A stretch of DNA of 64,000 nt from UBA1189 sp964570685. GTDB taxonomy: Bacteria; Bacteroidota; Bacteroidia; Bacteroidales; Bacteroidaceae. A program made the position numbers and the translations under genes. The stretch lies in assembly GCA_964570685.1 (NCBI GenBank), contig CAZMZC010000002.1, forward strand, positions 62,001-126,000, written 5' to 3'. Shown here piece after piece: positions 61,077 to 64,000 of this stretch; position 1 is the first letter of the stretch, and every line of letters begins with the position of its first letter. The notes beneath the pieces are model-generated. The model searched no databases and was not told the DNA's origin. It worked only from the letters and a program-made list of their open reading frames with translations.

Positions 61077-63074
61077 ATGAAAAGAACAGGTCTGATGATA
61101 TGGGGAGCGGTGTGGGTCACGCTTCTGGCGGCACAGCCCCAATATACCGACTCGCTTATCAGAGAGCGCCTCGGCAGAGGTATGGCTGTAGTTAAGCAAG
61201 CTACGAACGAAGCGTTTGTAACATGGCGTTATCTTGACACAGACCCCAAGGAAATTGCTTTCGATGTATATCGCGATGGCAAGAAGATTACTCCTCGACC
61301 CATTATCGACAGGACATGGTATGTAGACACCTCACTCCCCGAAGGCAATGTGCAGTATGAGGTTCGACCAGTGCAAGGCGGTGAGAACGCTCCTTCGGGA
61401 AACTTTGTATTGGCAGCTCAAGCTCCAATCGGGTACATTGAGATTCCACTCTACCACCCACAAGGAGGCCAAACTCCTGATGGGCGCAACTACACCTACT
61501 CGGCAGGCGATGCCAGTATAGGTGATATGGATGGTGACGGAGAATATGAAATCGTACTGAAGTGGGATCCCTCGAACGCTCACGACAATGCACACGATGG
61601 TTACACAGGCAATGTACTTTTCGACTGTTACCGCCTCACGGGCGAACGCCTGTGGCGCATAGATTTAGGGCCCAATATCCGCGCCGGAGCACACTATACC
61701 CAGTTTATGGTATTTGACCTCGATGGCGACAATAAGGCAGAAGTGGTGATGCGCACCTCTGACGGTACGGTCGACGGCATAGGAAAAGTCATTGGTGACG
61801 CTTTTGCTGATTATCGTCTTGTAGGTGATACTGCAGCCGCTCGTCATCGTCAGAATCAGACAAATATGTGGCGGATTGACAATCGCGACCGATTTGAGCG
61901 TCGTTCGTTACCTGACACGGTATTGCACAGACAACCTCCCTTGAATGTCCGCCGTAGCAGACGGATGCCTACTCCTGCCATGCAAGGACGTATCGTCAGT
62001 GGCAATGAATACCTCACCGTATTCTCTGGACTTACAGGCGAGGCACTCCATTCCATCGACTATGTACCCTCACGCGGCAATGTGAGAGACTGGGGAGATG
62101 ATAAGGCCAACCGCAGCGACCGCTTCTTAGCTTGTGTGGCTTACCTTGATGGAGTGCATCCTTCCGTAGTGATGTGCCGAGGTTACTACACCCGTGCCGT
62201 GTTGGCTGCCTTTGATTGGGACGGTGATAGTCTGCGCCAGCGTTGGGTGTTCGACTCTTACCAACCCGAGTGGAAGGCTTATTCGGGGCAAGGGAACCAT
62301 AATCTCCGTGTAGGCGATGTGGATGGCGACGGATGCGACGAGATTGTATACGGATCGTGTACCATCGACCACGATGGCAACGGGCTCTACTCCACAGGCC
62401 TTGGGCACGGAGATGCTCTCCATATGACCGCTTTCTACCCCGATAGTGCATCGCTTCAAGTATGGGCATGCCATGAGAACAAACGCGATGGTTCTACGCT
62501 ACGCGATGCACGCACAGGCCGTATCATCCACCAATATCCGAGTGGAGAAGACGTAGGCCGCTGCATGGCTGCAGATATTGACCCCCGACATCCTGGCGTG
62601 GAAATGTGGAGCCTTGCCTCGGGAGGTATACGCAACTTGGCAGGGGAGATCACTACCGCACGTGTAAAGGGGCTATCTACGAACATGGCCGTATGGTGGG
62701 ATGGAGATCTACTGCGCGAACTGCTTGATGGTACTCGTGTGAGCAAATATGAGTGGGAAGCCGATTCATGCCGTGTGCTTACCCAGTTTGACGGCTGTGC
62801 ATGGGTCAATGGTACTAAATCTAACCCTTGCGTTCATGCTGACATCTTGGGAGATTGGCGCGAAGAGATACTTGTGCGCACTCAAGACAACAATGCCCTG
62901 CGTCTCTACATCTCTACTATCCCCACGGACTATCGCCTGCATACCTTCCTGCACGACCCCATTTACCGCATCAGCATAGCTACTCAAAACGTAGCATATA
63001 ACCAACCCACCCAACCGGGATTCTATATCGGTAGTGATGTGCACGGGGAGTTCCGTGGAACCATTATCCCATAA
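61077..63074 (+). CDS. Rhamnogalacturonan lyase (polysaccharide lyase family 11)
   Basis: The 665-residue secreted protein begins with a signal peptide (about 1-21). The body is a PL11 eight-bladed beta-propeller after an N-terminal beta domain: SAGDASIGDMDGDGEYEIVL near 141-160, then FDLDGDNKAEVVMRT and VGDVDGDGCDEIVYG, which are calcium-binding DxDGDxxxE loops of the family. PL11 enzymes cleave the alternating rhamnose-galacturonate backbone of rhamnogalacturonan I. The L-rhamnose mutarotase gene follows 52 bp later, which suits a rhamnose-releasing pathway. No SusC/SusD pair is nearby. Confidence 0.9.
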   Translation: MKRTGLMIWGAVWVTLLAAQPQYTDSLIRERLGRGMAVVKQATNEAFVTWRYLDTDPKEIAFDVYRDGKKITPRPIIDRTWYVDTSLPEGNVQYEVRPVQGGENAPSGNFVLAAQAPIGYIEIPLYHPQGGQTPDGRNYTYSAGDASIGDMDGDGEYEIVLKWDPSNAHDNAHDGYTGNVLFDCYRLTGERLWRIDLGPNIRAGAHYTQFMVFDLDGDNKAEVVMRTSDGTVDGIGKVIGDAFADYRLVGDTAAARHRQNQTNMWRIDNRDRFERRSLPDTVLHRQPPLNVRRSRRMPTPAMQGRIVSGNEYLTVFSGLTGEALHSIDYVPSRGNVRDWGDDKANRSDRFLACVAYLDGVHPSVVMCRGYYTRAVLAAFDWDGDSLRQRWVFDSYQPEWKAYSGQGNHNLRVGDVDGDGCDEIVYGSCTIDHDGNGLYSTGLGHGDALHMTAFYPDSASLQVWACHENKRDGSTLRDARTGRIIHQYPSGEDVGRCMAADIDPRHPGVEMWSLASGGIRNLAGEITTARVKGLSTNMAVWWDGDLLRELLDGTRVSKYEWEADSCRVLTQFDGCAWVNGTKSNPCVHADILGDWREEILVRTQDNNALRLYISTIPTDYRLHTFLHDPIYRISIATQNVAYNQPTQPGFYIGSDVHGEFRGTIIP

Positions 63075-63126
63075 TCGATTAATTATTCACTCAACAACTT
63101 TATTAACCATAAAAATCTTAAACAAA

Positions 63127-63441
63127 ATGAGAAGAGAAGCCTTTAAGATGTTTCTCAAGCCTGGATGCGAAAAGGAATACGAACGCCGCCACGCCGCCAT
63201 CTGGCCCGAATTGAAGAAATTGCTGTCTGACAATGGAGTGTATGACTACTCCATCTATTGGGACAAAGACACCAATATCCTCTTTGCCTGCCAAAAGGTA
63301 AAGGGAGAAGGTGGTTCACAAGATATGGGCGACAATCCCATCGTACAGAAATGGTGGAATTATATGGCCGATATTATGGAGACTAACCCCGACAATTCGC
63401 CCGTGTCAATCCCGCTGCCCGAACTCTTCCATATGGAGTGA
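63127..63441 (+). CDS. rhaM: L-rhamnose mutarotase
   Basis: The ATG at 63127 gives 104 residues, exactly the size of RhaM. The conserved His22 in RRHAAIWPEL, the candidate catalytic residue, and the MFLKPGCEKEYERRH start are present, as is the QKWWNYMADIM helix of the dimer interface. RhaM interconverts alpha and beta anomers of L-rhamnose for uptake into metabolism. The neighbouring rhamnogalacturonan lyase would release rhamnose-containing oligosaccharides. Confidence 0.95.
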   Translation: MRREAFKMFLKPGCEKEYERRHAAIWPELKKLLSDNGVYDYSIYWDKDTNILFACQKVKGEGGSQDMGDNPIVQKWWNYMADIMETNPDNSPVSIPLPELFHME

Positions 63442-63559
63442 TTACTCTTTTGTACATGGAGCAGAATCAGCCTGTTCCACGCACTAAGAGATGCCTATAC
63501 CCAAAATGACAAAGACTCATTTTTCGTAGAGCCATATATTGTTTTTGGAAAAATAGCAT

Positions 63560-63567
63560 TATCTTTG
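63560..63567 (+). promoter_or_regulatory. -7 box (TATCTTTG) of the last gene
   Basis: TATCTTTG fits TAnnTTTG, 29 bp before the ATG at 63597. TTG at 63539-63541, 18 bp upstream, is a weak -33 candidate. Confidence 0.6.
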
Positions 63568-63596
63568 CATAAATTCTGCCGATAGTACTACATAAG

Positions 63597-64000
63597 ATGG
63601 AAAAGATTATTGCCCCTATAAGCAGAGACCTACTCAAGGCCGAACTTACTGCCGATAAGATGTTGCGCCATACCAACCGTGGAGGGAACGAACTATACAT
63701 CATCGATGCCCACGACTCTCCCAACGTAATGCAGGAGATTGGTCGACTACGCGAGATAGCATTCCGTGCGGGAGGTGGCGGTACGGGAATGAGTGTCGAC
63801 ATCGACGAATTTGACACGATGGAAGTGCCCTATAAGCAACTCGTAGTGTGGAATCCCGATGCAGAGGATATTATCGGCGGATATCGCTATATACATGGTT
63901 CGGATGTCAGGTTCGACGAAAAGGGGCAGCCAATTTTGGCCACCTCGCATATGTTTCATTTCTCCGAAAAGTTTCTCCGCGATTACCTACCCCGTACTTT
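63597..64000 (+). CDS. GNAT/hemolysin-like N-acyltransferase (N-terminal part, cut by window edge)
   Basis: An open frame of 134 codons runs off the window. It starts MEKIIAPISRDLLKAELTAD and contains EIGRLREIAFRAGGGGTGM near 47-65, then VVWNPDAEDIIGGYRYIHG near 87-106. This is the pattern of GNAT N-acyltransferases of the hemolysin-like group that make N-acylated amino acids (OlsB- or GlsB-like), used in ornithine- or glycine-lipid synthesis in Bacteroidota. The C-terminal part that would separate a stand-alone enzyme from a fused acyltransferase lies beyond the edge. A -7 box sits 29 bp upstream. Confidence 0.72.
   Translation, partial: MEKIIAPISRDLLKAELTADKMLRHTNRGGNELYIIDAHDSPNVMQEIGRLREIAFRAGGGGTGMSVDIDEFDTMEVPYKQLVVWNPDAEDIIGGYRYIHGSDVRFDEKGQPILATSHMFHFSEKFLRDYLPRT

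Overview
The window looks like chromosomal DNA from a member of the order Bacteroidales. The signs are a complete type IX secretion system (T9SS) core (PorP-GldK-GldL-GldM-GldN, plus a PorW/SprE homologue), DUF1573, DUF3244 and DUF4292 proteins, BspA-type leucine-rich repeats, lipoproteins with Bacteroidota-style lipoboxes, and repeated TAnnTTTG promoter -7 boxes. T9SS together with a gadB/gadC pair and C-terminal sorting tails of the YYTLDG(Q/R) type suggests a Prevotellaceae-like or neighbouring family rather than Bacteroides itself. The genus cannot be fixed from the sequence alone. No rRNA, complete tRNA, transposase, phage gene or CRISPR array was seen.

Layout. 1-7152 (minus): polyuronate-degradation operon (partial alginate-lyase-type enzyme, GH88 hydrolase, a second alginate-lyase-type enzyme with a T9SS tail, and an unknown 880-residue T9SS cargo protein). 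7.7-15.0 kb: dapB, a YfhO-type membrane protein, two GT4 glycosyltransferases and an Xaa-Pro aminopeptidase. 15.0-21.1 kb (minus): T9SS core operon. 21.2-22.8 kb: S41 C-terminal processing protease. 23.4-31.3 kb (minus): an unusual locus whose middle is AT-rich: a membrane-bound TPR/HTH regulator, a DUF3244 secreted protein, an O-antigen-ligase-like enzyme with TPRs, an acidic lipoprotein with twin CX3C motifs, a small two-helix membrane protein, a DUF1573 lipoprotein and a transglutaminase-like/discoidin lipoprotein. 31.3-34.5 kb (minus): der, era, rpmF, yceD. 34.8-36.7 kb (plus): a frameshifted RidA fragment, a YjbQ-like protein and an alpha/beta hydrolase. 36.7-44.2 kb (minus): a very large GH31 lipoprotein with dockerin and cohesin-like modules, followed by a T9SS-exported zinc metalloprotease. 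44.4-53.8 kb: gadC and gadB separated by an accessory stretch (HTH-DUF6922/AbiEii toxin-antitoxin pair, small unknown genes, SHOCT protein, BspA-like LRR protein). 53.8-61.1 kb: porW/sprE diverging from dut, a TPR lipoprotein, a DUF4292 lipoprotein and an EnvC-like factor. 61.1-64.0 kb: rhamnogalacturonan lyase, L-rhamnose mutarotase and the start of a GNAT/hemolysin-like N-acyltransferase.

How the genes fit together. The T9SS core and PorW would export the three proteins that end in T9SS-type tails (1681-4500, 4510-7152, 36726-40259), two of them in the uronate operon. The glycosyltransferases could serve the cell-surface polysaccharide to which T9SS cargo is attached (inference). GadB and GadC form a glutamate/GABA acid-resistance pair.

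The least explained structures are two. First, five intergenic arrays of 15-22 bp palindrome-like words repeat with an almost exact 22-nt (once 21-nt) period, each array using a different word. Second, the O-ligase/twin-CX3C/DUF1573/transglutaminase locus looks like a coherent envelope system of unknown purpose.
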